Shown here piece after piece: positions 1-8,227 of a DNA stretch of 64,000 bases. Source of the stretch: Catenulispora sp. EB89 (lineage in GTDB: Bacteria > Actinomycetota > Actinomycetes > Streptomycetales > Catenulisporaceae). The notes beneath the pieces were generated by a model that was not told the origin of the DNA, ran no database searches, and was given only the letters and a program-made list of their open reading frames with translations. Location: NCBI RefSeq assembly GCF_041261445.1, contig NZ_JBGCCU010000003.1, positions 248,001-312,000 of the forward strand. Direction: 5' to 3'. Both the position numbers and the translations under genes were made by a program. Position 1 is the first letter of the stretch. Each line of letters opens with the position of its first letter.

Positions 1-882
1 CTGGACGTTCCGGTATCAGAAGCGGACAACCCCCGAGCGATGCAATACGTCATCGACCACCTGATGCCGGGTACGACCATCCGCCGGCGGGTCGAGGTGT
101 GGAACAAGTCGGAGTCCAGTCTCCACGTCAAGATGTATCCGGACGCGGCCCACATCGCTGACGGGTCCTTCACCGGCGACGACGGTCACACAGTCAGCGA
201 CCTGACCACCTGGACGACGCTGAACGAAGACAGCCTGGACATCCCGCCAGGCGCCCGCGCAGCCGACACCGTGACGATCTCGGTGCCGGACGACGCCGCC
301 CCGGGCGAGCGATACGCGGTGATCTGGGCCGAAGTGGACACACCCGGCACCAGCGGCGTCATCCTCGCCAACCGCGTCGGGACCAGGATCTATCTGTCGG
401 TCGGGGGCCACAACCCTCCCCCGTCGAACTTCACCGTGGACACCCTCACAGCCCAGCGTGACCTCTCGGGCAAGGCACTGGTGCAGGCCATGGTCCACAA
501 CACGGGCGGACGAGCCATCGACCTGTCGGGCGGCCTGACCTTGACCGAGGTCTCGGGCGCACTGTCAGCCGGACCCTATCCCGCCCGGCTGGGCACCACC
601 CTGGCACCGGGACAATCCGAGCCGGTGACGATCCCCGTGACCGACCCGGTCGGAGCCGGCCCGTGGAAGGCCAAAATCGAGCTGAGGAGCGGACTGCTCG
701 ACGAGACCTACCAGGCGCAGATCACGTTCCCGAACTCCGCCGGCTCCGCCGTACCGGCCGCGGCACAACGGGCACTCCACGGAAGCGGCAACCATCTGAC
801 GCTCGCCTTGGGCAGCGGTCTGGCCGCAGCACTGCTTGCCGTAGCCGCACTCACCTATCACCGACACAGAAGAAGAGCCTGA
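1..882 (+). CDS. DUF916-like cell-surface protein with C-terminal membrane anchor (5' truncated by window edge)
   Basis: The frame is open from base 1, so the gene probably starts upstream; the first internal ATG is at 40. The visible part has two beta-sandwich-like blocks. The first contains an 'AMQYVIDHLMPGTTIRRRVEV' type stretch and a 'PGERYAVIWAEV' stretch, resembling the DUF916/peptidoglycan-binding domain of WxL-locus proteins. A second Ig-like domain follows, then a C-terminal hydrophobic helix (about residues 250-273 from the ATG) and a basic tail HRHRRR. The expected role is a membrane-anchored, outward-facing surface protein. The convergent neighbour is a WxL-like protein, the classical partner. 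The family assignment rests on pattern resemblance only. Confidence 0.7.
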   Translation: MDVPVSEADNPRAMQYVIDHLMPGTTIRRRVEVWNKSESSLHVKMYPDAAHIADGSFTGDDGHTVSDLTTWTTLNEDSLDIPPGARAADTVTISVPDDAAPGERYAVIWAEVDTPGTSGVILANRVGTRIYLSVGGHNPPPSNFTVDTLTAQRDLSGKALVQAMVHNTGGRAIDLSGGLTLTEVSGALSAGPYPARLGTTLAPGQSEPVTIPVTDPVGAGPWKAKIELRSGLLDETYQAQITFPNSAGSAVPAAAQRALHGSGNHLTLALGSGLAAALLAVAALTYHRHRRRA

Positions 883-913
883 ACACGCCGGCTGGGCGGT
901 GTTACAACACGTG

Positions 914-1501
914 TCACAACACTGAGTGCGTCAGCGTCCCGGTGTATGTGCCGGCCAGCGCACCGGCCGGCAGGTGAACGATGAGGGTGGGGTTCCACGT
1001 CGCGGAATTGGCGACGAGGCCGACCCCGCTGAGGCTGTACGCCGTTCTGGACGTGCTGAGGCTCTGCGCATTGGCGGCGGTGGCCTGACCGGGGGTGAAT
1101 CTGCTGAGGATCAAGCCAGTGGTCGCGGTGGCGATCCCCGACCAGTAGGACACGTCGACGTTGGGGATCGTTTGGGCGGGCGTGCCGGTGCCGGTGATGA
1201 AGCTGGTGGAGGTCACCGATGCCGTCCACCCCTGGGTGATGATGCCGGACTGGGTGACTTGGACCGCCCCCACGCTTGCGGTGATCGTCCCCCCTGGGGC
1301 AGCGCTGCCCAGCGACGCCGCGGCGGGGACCGTGATCGACAGGGGATCGCCGGCATCGACCACGGCTGCCGCGGTGCTCCGCGCGTTCTCAGTGAACGTG
1401 GTATCCGTGGTCCCGCTATTGGCCGCCGATGCCGGACCGACAATACCCACCGCCGAGAGCACCCCCGCGATCAGTGGGGTGATAAAACTATGTTGGTGCA
1501 T
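914..1501 (-). CDS. Secreted WxL-like surface protein
   Basis: A 195-residue protein with a clear Sec signal peptide, predicted to be cut after 'GIVGPASA'. The mature part is rich in Thr, Ser, Ala and Gly and looks all-beta. A 'GWTASVTSTSF' segment and the ending 'LAGTYTGTLTHSVL' resemble actinobacterial WxL-domain-like cell-wall proteins. It has no membrane anchor or sortase motif. The start is supported by AAGGAAC upstream of the ATG. It converges on the DUF916-like gene 31 bases away; WxL and DUF916 proteins usually co-occur and form surface complexes, so a joint role at the envelope is likely but inferred. Confidence 0.65.
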   Translation of the reverse strand: MHQHSFITPLIAGVLSAVGIVGPASAANSGTTDTTFTENARSTAAAVVDAGDPLSITVPAAASLGSAAPGGTITASVGAVQVTQSGIITQGWTASVTSTSFITGTGTPAQTIPNVDVSYWSGIATATTGLILSRFTPGQATAANAQSLSTSRTAYSLSGVGLVANSATWNPTLIVHLPAGALAGTYTGTLTHSVL

Positions 1502-2538
1502 TCCATGTTCCTTACCGAAGTCCGCACAAGCAGCGCTGATCGCCGAGCTTTGCGAAAGCTACCACCCGCCAGATCACCCGAAGCGTCTCGGCACGCCCGA
1601 AGCTGAATTCATGGAGCCCCGCCGAGTATGCCCGCGTGGCCCGCCGAAATCGACGGCCTGATCCACCCGCATACACGCAGCTCGGCGATGTATCAGCATT
1701 CTGACGAAACAACTGCGCCTGCGCTTCGATCATGTGCTTCCAGGCACTGGTCGGTGAGGAGCCGCTGAAGCTCAAGCCTCGCGCACGACTGCCGCCTGGC
1801 CGAATCGCCAAGTTCACACTGAGGGGGCTCGACTGCTGAATTGGTCGCCGACCATCAAGGCGGCGACCTGCTGGCTCTTGCCGCCGCAGCGGATCGGCGG
1901 AGCATTCAGCACCTGCCTGGTCGACGGCACCGTCCACCCGAACTGGGACTGGAGATCGGTTCGGCGACCTGTACTTAGCCAAGGCCTGCCACCCCAGGCA
2001 TCGAGCCCACCCCCACGACGCCGCGGATCCTGCGCGACCTCAGCGCCCTCACCGTTTCTCAGGTTCCACGGGTTCTGCGATTCGCTCGTCCGACACGCCT
2101 GGCCGTCATTGCGGTGACCTTCACAGCGATGACGCCGTTGAGCCGGGCATGTCGCTGAATGCCGTACCGTCGCCGCGCCAGGACACTGCGGGCTCTGATC
2201 GCACGTCTCGTACCTGGAATGAACGATCACGAGTGGAACGCCGCGCAACTGAACCTGATGCTCCACGGTGCGTTCGGCCGCACGCTGGATGCCGCGCCGG
2301 TCGAGACGATTGCATGCTTCTCGCATGAAGGCTGAGCCGGGCGATCGCTTGCGGATTCACGGGCGTTGAACGGTGCGACGACAGACATGTCGCGTCTTTC
2401 GCTGTGGGTGAACGTCTGCGCGCTTCCCAACGCTACTGGGGCACGCACGGGCTCCCCTCATCCGTCACCATGGAGATGCGATAAGGGGAGCCGTGTGGAG
2501 CACACGCTGCGAGGAGCCTGTTTCGGAGCCGAGCGGTA
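1502..2538. other. About 1 kb without a convincing gene
   Basis: Both strands have only short open frames with Arg/Pro-rich translations and poor codon bias. None has a ribosome site and start that I trust, and I recognise no protein family. The stretch is less GC-rich in places than its neighbours and may be decayed coding sequence, but I found no transposase motif, terminal inverted repeats or tRNA. The promoters of the flanking minus-strand genes probably lie at its left edge. Confidence 0.4.
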
Positions 2539-3324
2539 TCAGCAGCCGTCGGTGTCGGTGCCGTTGCGGCGACGCCGGTAGACGACAGCGGTGCCGGCGA
2601 TGGCCATCGCGCCGAGGCTGAGGCCGACCTGCGGGTTGACCATGGGGACGGCCTGGGTGGGCGGGGCGCCGCCGCACTGGGCGTGGCCGATGATGAGGTT
2701 GAGGCCGTTGAGAGCCGGCAGGAGCGTCAGGTGCACGGCGTTGACTGTCAGGACGCCGTTCGCGTCAGTGCTCTGCTCGTTGAGGATGATCGTGCCGAGG
2801 CCCGGCACCGACACCGAGGTGTTCGGCGCGGCATTCGCCTGCAGGGTGACCGGGACGAGGCTGTCGACCGTGACGGTTCCGCTGGCGATCACGCCCGAAC
2901 CGGTCGCCTTCCCCGGCGCCGCCGGTGCGGTGCACGTGGAGTTGACGCCGGTCACCGACAGGGTGGTCGGCGAGATGGCCGTGGGGATCGGCAGGTTGAC
3001 GTTGAGGCTGTCCACCGTCGCCGAGGCCGAGGAGGTGCCGGCGGTCACGTCGCCTGCCGTCGTGGCGGTCAGCAGAGCGTTGCTCGCGAAGGGACCGACC
3101 GCGATACCGAGCGTGGTCACGGTCCCGGGTCCGGGCGGCCCGGGGAAGTTGGAGTGCGGGGTGGGGGGCACGGCCACCAGGCCGGCGATGGCGTCGGCTG
3201 AAACGACATAGGCATCTGCAACCGGAGCAGCCAGAACGGCCTGTGCCGGCCCGACAGTGCACATCAGGGTGCCGAGGCCGAGCGCCGCTACAGCTGAAAG
3301 GCGGCGGCCTTTGCGTGAACTCAT
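2539..3324 (-). CDS. Secreted choice-of-anchor-type protein with C-terminal membrane segment
   Basis: A 261-residue protein with an N-terminal signal peptide ('LGLGTLMCTVGPAQA') and a Thr/Ser/Ala/Val-rich beta body. It ends in a three-part tail: a short 'PMVNPQVG' segment, a hydrophobic helix and YRRRR near the end. This matches actinobacterial 'choice-of-anchor' proteins, whose C-termini are processed or held by varied transpeptidases. There is no LPXTG; the motif position reads NPQVG. An exosortase-like gene lies 6.4 kb away on the same strand, so this is a possible client, but that is inference. The start has GAAGGG upstream. Confidence 0.6.
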   Translation of the reverse strand: MSSRKGRRLSAVAALGLGTLMCTVGPAQAVLAAPVADAYVVSADAIAGLVAVPPTPHSNFPGPPGPGTVTTLGIAVGPFASNALLTATTAGDVTAGTSSASATVDSLNVNLPIPTAISPTTLSVTGVNSTCTAPAAPGKATGSGVIASGTVTVDSLVPVTLQANAAPNTSVSVPGLGTIILNEQSTDANGVLTVNAVHLTLLPALNGLNLIIGHAQCGGAPPTQAVPMVNPQVGLSLGAMAIAGTAVVYRRRRNGTDTDGC

Positions 3325-3514
3325 CGGGGTGGAGCCCTTCTTCTCGTGGGGATGGCCGTGAGGTCCGATCTCAACGATCGCGGGTGCGTGTACCGCATCC
3401 GTGCAATGACATGCCGATCATGAAATGTCGTATTGGGAATTCAGGCTGATGGCTCAACCGATCAGTGCACCAGGCGCGCCCCGAGACGGAGCGCGCCTGG
3501 TGAGGTCAGCGCCG

Positions 3515-5386
3515 CTACTTCCCGGCAGCCGACGCCTGTCCGGAGATCTGAGCGGGCCGGCCGCGCAGGAACGGGAAGTCGAACAGGTGGTCGTCCAAGA
3601 CCTTGTCATCCGGAACGAAGTTGTTCGCGACCGCTCGCTCGCGCATCGCGGGCAGGGCGCGCAACAGCTGCGTTCCCAAACCGTGTTTGACATAGACGTT
3701 GAGCCAGTAGCCGTCGGCGTAGGGCACTCCCTGGGCGTAGTCGAAGCCGCCGCCCTGCTGCAGACGGGCGAAGACGGGCCCTGAGGAGGTGTCGCCCCAC
3801 CACATGCCGCCTCTGGCCGGGCCGCCGCCCAGAGTCACGACGGCGGACAGGTCGGCGAGTACTGCGGGAGGGACCGGCTGGTCCAGGAACGGGTCGGCCA
3901 GGCCGCCGAGGTCCAGGGAGCGCTGATGTGCGTTCAGGCTGAAGGGAAGCGCTCCGGAGTCCATGACCGCGATCGTTCCGTCCAGGCTCCGGTCCGCGGC
4001 GATCGCCGAGCCGAGGGCGTGGTGGGCGTACTCGAGGTGGTAGCGGTACACGGCCCAGCCGACCAGCTCGCCGGCGCTGACGGCGGAGACCGCGGTCATC
4101 AGGCCGACCGCGCCGGCGATCAGCGCCGCGGTGCGTCCGGTACTCCAAGCGATGAGGACCGCGAGGAACGCCGCACACGCCCCGACGATGACGGTGGTGC
4201 GATGCGCGGTGAAGCTGGATCCGCCCTCCAGCACGGCAACCGCCCCGATCAGCAGCGCGAGCGCCACCCACCGCGCCGAGGCCGGCGGCGCGGCCGTCTT
4301 CTCGGCACCGGTGCGCGGCACGAACAGCGGACGGGCCAGCAGCACCACCGCGATGGGGAAGATCAACTGCCAGCGGAACCGGTTGCCGAAGTCCATCTGC
4401 AGATTCGAGACCTGATACAGCGTGAAGATGATCAGGGCACTGGTGGCGGCCAGGACCACCGGCGTGGCCTCCTGCGCCGGCGACAGCCGCTGGGGCCGCC
4501 CCTGCTCGGAACGGGCGCCGGCGCGGTTGCGCCGCAGCCACTCGGCCAGCACGATCAGCGCGACGAACAACAGGACCTTGACCTGCAGGTCATGGAAGAT
4601 CTTGACAGTGGAGGCGACCACGCTGGTCTGGTCCGCGGTCTTGAGATAGAAGGGGTTGGGGAAGAACTTGCCGAAGTACTCGGCCCGAGCCAGCCAGTAG
4701 ACACCGAGTCCGGCGACGACAGCAGAGGCGTTGACGAGGTCGTCGCGGCGACGGCTGAGGTAGTAGGTCCAGAACTCCGCCACGGCGGCGAACAGGATCC
4801 CCTCCGGACGGCTGAACGCGACCGCGACGGCGAGCAGATGACCGGTCCGGTCCAGACGCCCGCGTAGGTACAGGCGGCCGAACAGGGCACTGATACCCAA
4901 GGCGAAGGAGGTGGTCTCCAGCCCGTCGAGCAGGTGCACGAAGAACAACGGGTTCACCAGGGCGAACCCGGCCAGGACGAGGCGTTGCATGCGCGGGACG
5001 GCCAGGCGGGAGACGACGCGGAGGTAGGCCGCGCCGATGCCCAGGGCGAGGATCTTGAAGAAGAGCTCGGTCGAGAAGCCGAGCAGGGCCGGAATGAAGG
5101 ACAGCGCCGCGTACAGCGGGTTGCTGTACGCCTCGACCTTGTCCTGCGACGTCGGGTTCCAGTTCCAGTGGCCGCGCGTCAGGCTCACGCCATAGCGCCA
5201 GGAGATGAAGGCGTCGTCGACCGTGAACCGGATCAGCAGGAACACAAGGACCGCGGCGCACGCCGCCATCCCGATGTATGCCGCCGTGTAGCCGGCGTCA
5301 CGCGGCGCGATCTCCGACGTCGGTTCGCTCCGCGACGCCGAATCCACGGCGACGGCGGGGGGATCGACGTCGTGAAGTGTTGTCAT
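3515..5386 (-). CDS. Polytopic GT-C glycosyltransferase (arabinosyl/mannosyltransferase-like)
   Basis: A 623-residue protein with a short cytoplasmic N-terminus, about ten membrane helices and a C-terminal extracytoplasmic domain of about 190 residues. The first loop carries the GT-C signature VDDAFISWRYG followed by 'KVEAYSNPLYAALS', as in the mycobacterial AftB-type family. The C-terminal domain has the typical 'DSGALPFSLNAHQRSLDLGG' stretch. Such enzymes use polyprenyl-phosphate sugars as donors outside the membrane. It lies 104 bases downstream of the exosortase/GT2 operon on the same strand and probably finishes the same glycan, perhaps from its own promoter in the AT-richer gap. Donor and acceptor cannot be read from sequence. 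Confidence 0.8.
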   Translation of the reverse strand: MTTLHDVDPPAVAVDSASRSEPTSEIAPRDAGYTAAYIGMAACAAVLVFLLIRFTVDDAFISWRYGVSLTRGHWNWNPTSQDKVEAYSNPLYAALSFIPALLGFSTELFFKILALGIGAAYLRVVSRLAVPRMQRLVLAGFALVNPLFFVHLLDGLETTSFALGISALFGRLYLRGRLDRTGHLLAVAVAFSRPEGILFAAVAEFWTYYLSRRRDDLVNASAVVAGLGVYWLARAEYFGKFFPNPFYLKTADQTSVVASTVKIFHDLQVKVLLFVALIVLAEWLRRNRAGARSEQGRPQRLSPAQEATPVVLAATSALIIFTLYQVSNLQMDFGNRFRWQLIFPIAVVLLARPLFVPRTGAEKTAAPPASARWVALALLIGAVAVLEGGSSFTAHRTTVIVGACAAFLAVLIAWSTGRTAALIAGAVGLMTAVSAVSAGELVGWAVYRYHLEYAHHALGSAIAADRSLDGTIAVMDSGALPFSLNAHQRSLDLGGLADPFLDQPVPPAVLADLSAVVTLGGGPARGGMWWGDTSSGPVFARLQQGGGFDYAQGVPYADGYWLNVYVKHGLGTQLLRALPAMRERAVANNFVPDDKVLDDHLFDFPFLRGRPAQISGQASAAGK

Positions 5387-5490
5387 GCACAGATCGTGAC
5401 ACGGTTTGCTGTGCTATCAGGACATTGGCCGCGAAAACACCGATATATGTGGTTTGTCCAAGATCTCAATGCCCCTATGATCCGCGGCAC

Positions 5491-5682
5491 TCACCGATTG
5501 CCGGGGGCTGTGGTCGGGCATCCGTCGGCGGTCGAGGCTCCGGCTCCGCTCGGCGCGCACTGCACGACGCCGTCCGGAGCCGCAGGATGACCACCGGCGA
5601 AGACGCCGATGGCGACGCCGATCAACGTGGCGAGCACCGCCGCGGACACCGCGACCCGGCCGAGGACGGCGACCCGGCTCAT
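5491..5682 (-). CDS. 63-aa exported or signal-anchored peptide
   Basis: A small gene whose ATG overlaps the stop of the preceding membrane-protein gene as ATGA, so translation is probably coupled. The product has one hydrophobic helix (residues 10-29) after a short basic N-terminus. A 33-residue Gly/Ala/Pro-rich tail follows with two cysteines (C42 and C55) that could form a disulfide outside the cell. I recognise no family. Its position as the last tightly linked gene of the exosortase/GT2 operon suggests an accessory role in the same pathway. The overlap, in-frame stop and sensible topology argue that it is real. Confidence 0.6.
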   Translation of the reverse strand: MSRVAVLGRVAVSAAVLATLIGVAIGVFAGGHPAAPDGVVQCAPSGAGASTADGCPTTAPGNR

Positions 5683-7358
5683 CGCATCTCCCCCGCTTCT
5701 GGATCCACTGCTGTGCTGTCCACTGCTGTGCTATCCAACGCGGCGAGCCCGGCCAACAGCAGTGGGCCGAGGAGCATCGTTCCGTAAAGCACGAAGACCA
5801 TGTGCTTCTCCAGATCGCTTTCTCCTTCGGACAGCATGACGGCCCAGAACTGCGCGACAGTCGCGGCGGCGAACGCGGCCAGCGTCACGCCTACTCCACG
5901 GGCCGCCACGCTCAGGGTGCGCCGCCGAAACAGGAACACTCCGCCGACCAGCCCCGCGCCCCACAGCCCGGGGATCACGACCCAGCGGAACGGCTCGGCC
6001 AGAGTGAACACGGCCGAGGACACGCACACCCTGCATTCCTGTGCGTAGGGCGGCTTTCCCGCGGTGATCGGGTAGTTGCCCAAGTAGGAGGGGCGGGTGG
6101 CCGTCACACCGATCAGCCCCCGGTCTGCGACGCCCAGGAGCCTGACCGGGTGGCCCACGTAGAAGCCGAGGACCTTTCCCAGCGACGCCTTCGCGACGAA
6201 CTGGGGATAGTCCGGCAGGTTGGCGGCGGACTTGGGGTCGACGATCGAGGTTCCCGCCGCCGATGCCAGCGACTCGTCGAGGCCCAGCGCGCGCAGATCC
6301 GCCTTCGGATTCGGGCTGTGCCCCAGGAGCTCCCGGAAGACGGCGTCGTAGACGACGATCTCGTGGAACCAGCGTGGCTGCACCTGTTGGAACGACAGTG
6401 TGCCGAACGACAGGACGGCGCAGGCCGCCATCGCCGGACCCCGGACGGCCAATGCGCTGCCGACGCGGTTGCCGGCGGCTGCGAGCCGGTCGCGCGACGC
6501 GGAGGGACGCATCAGCAGGATCGGTACGACGACGATCAGCAGGCTCGCCATCTGCGTCTTGGCACCGATGGTCCATGCCGTGAGCACTGTGACGATCAGG
6601 ATGTCGGCACCGCGATAGCGCGCCTGGCCGAGCAGACGGAGAAGCGCCGGGATCAGGAGCAGCATTCCGATCAGGGCGGCGGGCTCGCTGAACGGGGAGT
6701 TGAAGTACGGCGCGATCGCGCTGTCGCAGGTGGCCAGCCCGATTCCGGACGCGATCAGGATCCGCAGCCACTTCGGACCGACGAGTTCGTGAACGGTCCA
6801 CGCGATCCCCGCAGCGAAGACAGCGGTGAACACGATCCCCAGCATCCGCAGGTCCAGAGCACCGGGCAGACCGAACAGACCGGTGAGCCACTTGGCGGCC
6901 CACAACGGGACGATCTCAGTGGACAGATATCCCTGCCCGCTGCCTCCGGCCGAGCAGGCCTCGCCGTACCAGGTGTAGGAGTCATAGCGAGGCGTCGTAT
7001 AGGCCCACAACGCCTGGGTGACCGGCAGCGGATGCGGTGCCACGCCGAGTTGGCACAGCAAACGGTGGCCGTCGAAATTGTCGGCGAACCCGATGGCTCC
7101 GCCGGCGTAGAGCCGGACCAGCATCACCAGCGCCCACACCAGGCCGGTGGCCAATGCGCAGTGCTGCTGTGCAACGCTTGTGACGATTCTCTTGGCGGTG
7201 TTCACCGCGGCAACGACCATCGCCTCAACGTCGGGCGCGTCGGGCGCGTCAGACCTTTCGGGCCTGTCGGGCCTGTCGAGCGCGTCCGACGCCACCGCTG
7301 CGACACCGGCCGCGGCCTCGGGCAGGACGGCCTCGTCCGGGACAACCACGGTATCCAT
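5679..7358 (-). CDS. Polytopic membrane glycan-biosynthesis protein, GT-C/WsfD-like
   Basis: A protein of 559 residues from ATG 7358, chosen because the upstream lipoprotein gene stops 5 bases earlier; longer in-frame starts would overlap it heavily. The N-terminus (about 65 residues) is cytoplasmic, acidic and Pro-rich and contains a short DRP/DAP repeat. About 11 membrane helices follow. The first outer loop has 'FADNFDGHRLLCQLG' and several Cys, and a later stretch reads 'NSPFSEPAALIGMLLL', as in WsfD-type hexose transferases and other GT-C-fold proteins. The predicted role is sugar transfer or flipping for an envelope glycan. It is tightly packed between the lipoprotein and the 63-aa peptide. 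Specificity is unknown. Confidence 0.65.
   Translation of the reverse strand: MDTVVVPDEAVLPEAAAGVAAVASDALDRPDRPERSDAPDAPDVEAMVVAAVNTAKRIVTSVAQQHCALATGLVWALVMLVRLYAGGAIGFADNFDGHRLLCQLGVAPHPLPVTQALWAYTTPRYDSYTWYGEACSAGGSGQGYLSTEIVPLWAAKWLTGLFGLPGALDLRMLGIVFTAVFAAGIAWTVHELVGPKWLRILIASGIGLATCDSAIAPYFNSPFSEPAALIGMLLLIPALLRLLGQARYRGADILIVTVLTAWTIGAKTQMASLLIVVVPILLMRPSASRDRLAAAGNRVGSALAVRGPAMAACAVLSFGTLSFQQVQPRWFHEIVVYDAVFRELLGHSPNPKADLRALGLDESLASAAGTSIVDPKSAANLPDYPQFVAKASLGKVLGFYVGHPVRLLGVADRGLIGVTATRPSYLGNYPITAGKPPYAQECRVCVSSAVFTLAEPFRWVVIPGLWGAGLVGGVFLFRRRTLSVAARGVGVTLAAFAAATVAQFWAVMLSEGESDLEKHMVFVLYGTMLLGPLLLAGLAALDSTAVDSTAVDPEAGEMR
7233..7286. repeat. Six 9-bp imperfect tandem repeats
   Basis: Six consecutive 9-mers (units such as GGGCGCGTC and GGGCCTGTC) lie inside the N-terminal tail of the GT-C-like membrane protein. 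On the minus strand they encode Asp-Arg-Pro/Asp-Ala-Pro-like tripeptides. This is probably slippage-prone linker DNA. Confidence 0.75.
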
Positions 7359-7363
7359 CCCAC

Positions 7364-8227
7364 TCACGGCGTCACCGAGCCGAGCGCGCGCAGTGTCCCG
7401 GTCGCCAGTCGGTCCTTGTCCTTCGGACCGATCCAGCAGAACCCTGAGACGGCGCCGGCGTGCGGCCCGTCCCCCGGCGGGGGTTCGGGGTACAGCACCA
7501 GGTCCGGACGATTGGTGAGCGCGGTACCCAGGTACGTCGCCACAGGGGAGACGCATGCGGCAGCGACCTTGGCCACCTTCGTCTTGCGATCGGCCTTCAA
7601 CTCCGTCGCGGTGAACTTGACGTACGGATACACCAGCTCCCAGTTGTGCGGCTGGTCACAGGTGAGCTCGACATCCCCGAAGGAGCAGACCCGGAACCTG
7701 GCGCCGGCCGCCCGGCGCAGGATCTGCTTCAACGGCATGGCGACCGATGCGACCGACGCCGTGGTCCGGGGCCCGACGAGTGCGTCGCAGCGCACCTCGC
7801 GGATTCCGGCGCGCCACTCGTCGTCGCTCGGCAGAATCTGCAGCGGGACGATGTCGCGGAAGATGTCGACGTCGGTCGCGCCGAGGTAGGCGCCCAAGTC
7901 GGACCACTTGCACGCCCCGGCCACCGCGTGCTGGAGCCACAGCGGGCTGGGCCGCTGCTCGGGGGCGGCGACGGCGCCGGTGATCGGCACCACCGCGTAC
8001 GTCTCGCTCTGATGCTCGGACTGGCAGGGCACAGCCGGAGACGTGTCCGACAGCATCATCGGGTCGGTCTGGACCGGCTGGTCCAGCCGGTGGCAGGAGC
8101 CGACGTCCCAGACCGTGGTGAACGTACCGACGCCCATGCCGACGTGTTCGAAGATCGGAGAAGAGGCACAGCCACCGAGTCCGGCGGTCAGCACGGCCGC
8201 GGCCAGCATCGCCATCGCGCGCTTCAT
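7364..8227 (-). CDS. Septum-formation-domain lipoprotein
   Basis: A 287-residue protein with a lipoprotein signal peptide (lipobox LGGC, lipidated Cys20). The mature part has two similar cysteine-containing blocks: 'DVGSCHRL ... VPCQSEHQSETYAVV' and 'FRVCSFGDVELTCDQPHNWELV'. This CxxxH pattern is typical of the actinobacterial 'septum formation' family. Its ATG overlaps the stop of the GT2 gene (ATGA), so the two are co-translated. It should sit on the outer face of the membrane beside the glycan synthase, perhaps as an assembly factor. The family has no established biochemical function, and the role here is inferred from the operon. Confidence 0.75.
   Translation of the reverse strand: MKRAMAMLAAAVLTAGLGGCASSPIFEHVGMGVGTFTTVWDVGSCHRLDQPVQTDPMMLSDTSPAVPCQSEHQSETYAVVPITGAVAAPEQRPSPLWLQHAVAGACKWSDLGAYLGATDVDIFRDIVPLQILPSDDEWRAGIREVRCDALVGPRTTASVASVAMPLKQILRRAAGARFRVCSFGDVELTCDQPHNWELVYPYVKFTATELKADRKTKVAKVAAACVSPVATYLGTALTNRPDLVLYPEPPPGDGPHAGAVSGFCWIGPKDKDRLATGTLRALGSVTP

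Noticed and set aside
1690-2330. Possible transposase remnant
   Set aside because: No DDE or HTH motif, terminal repeats or target duplication could be found.
5802-7889. Long plus-strand open frame opposite the GT-C-like gene
   Set aside because: Antisense to a helix-rich membrane protein; no fold or start signal.
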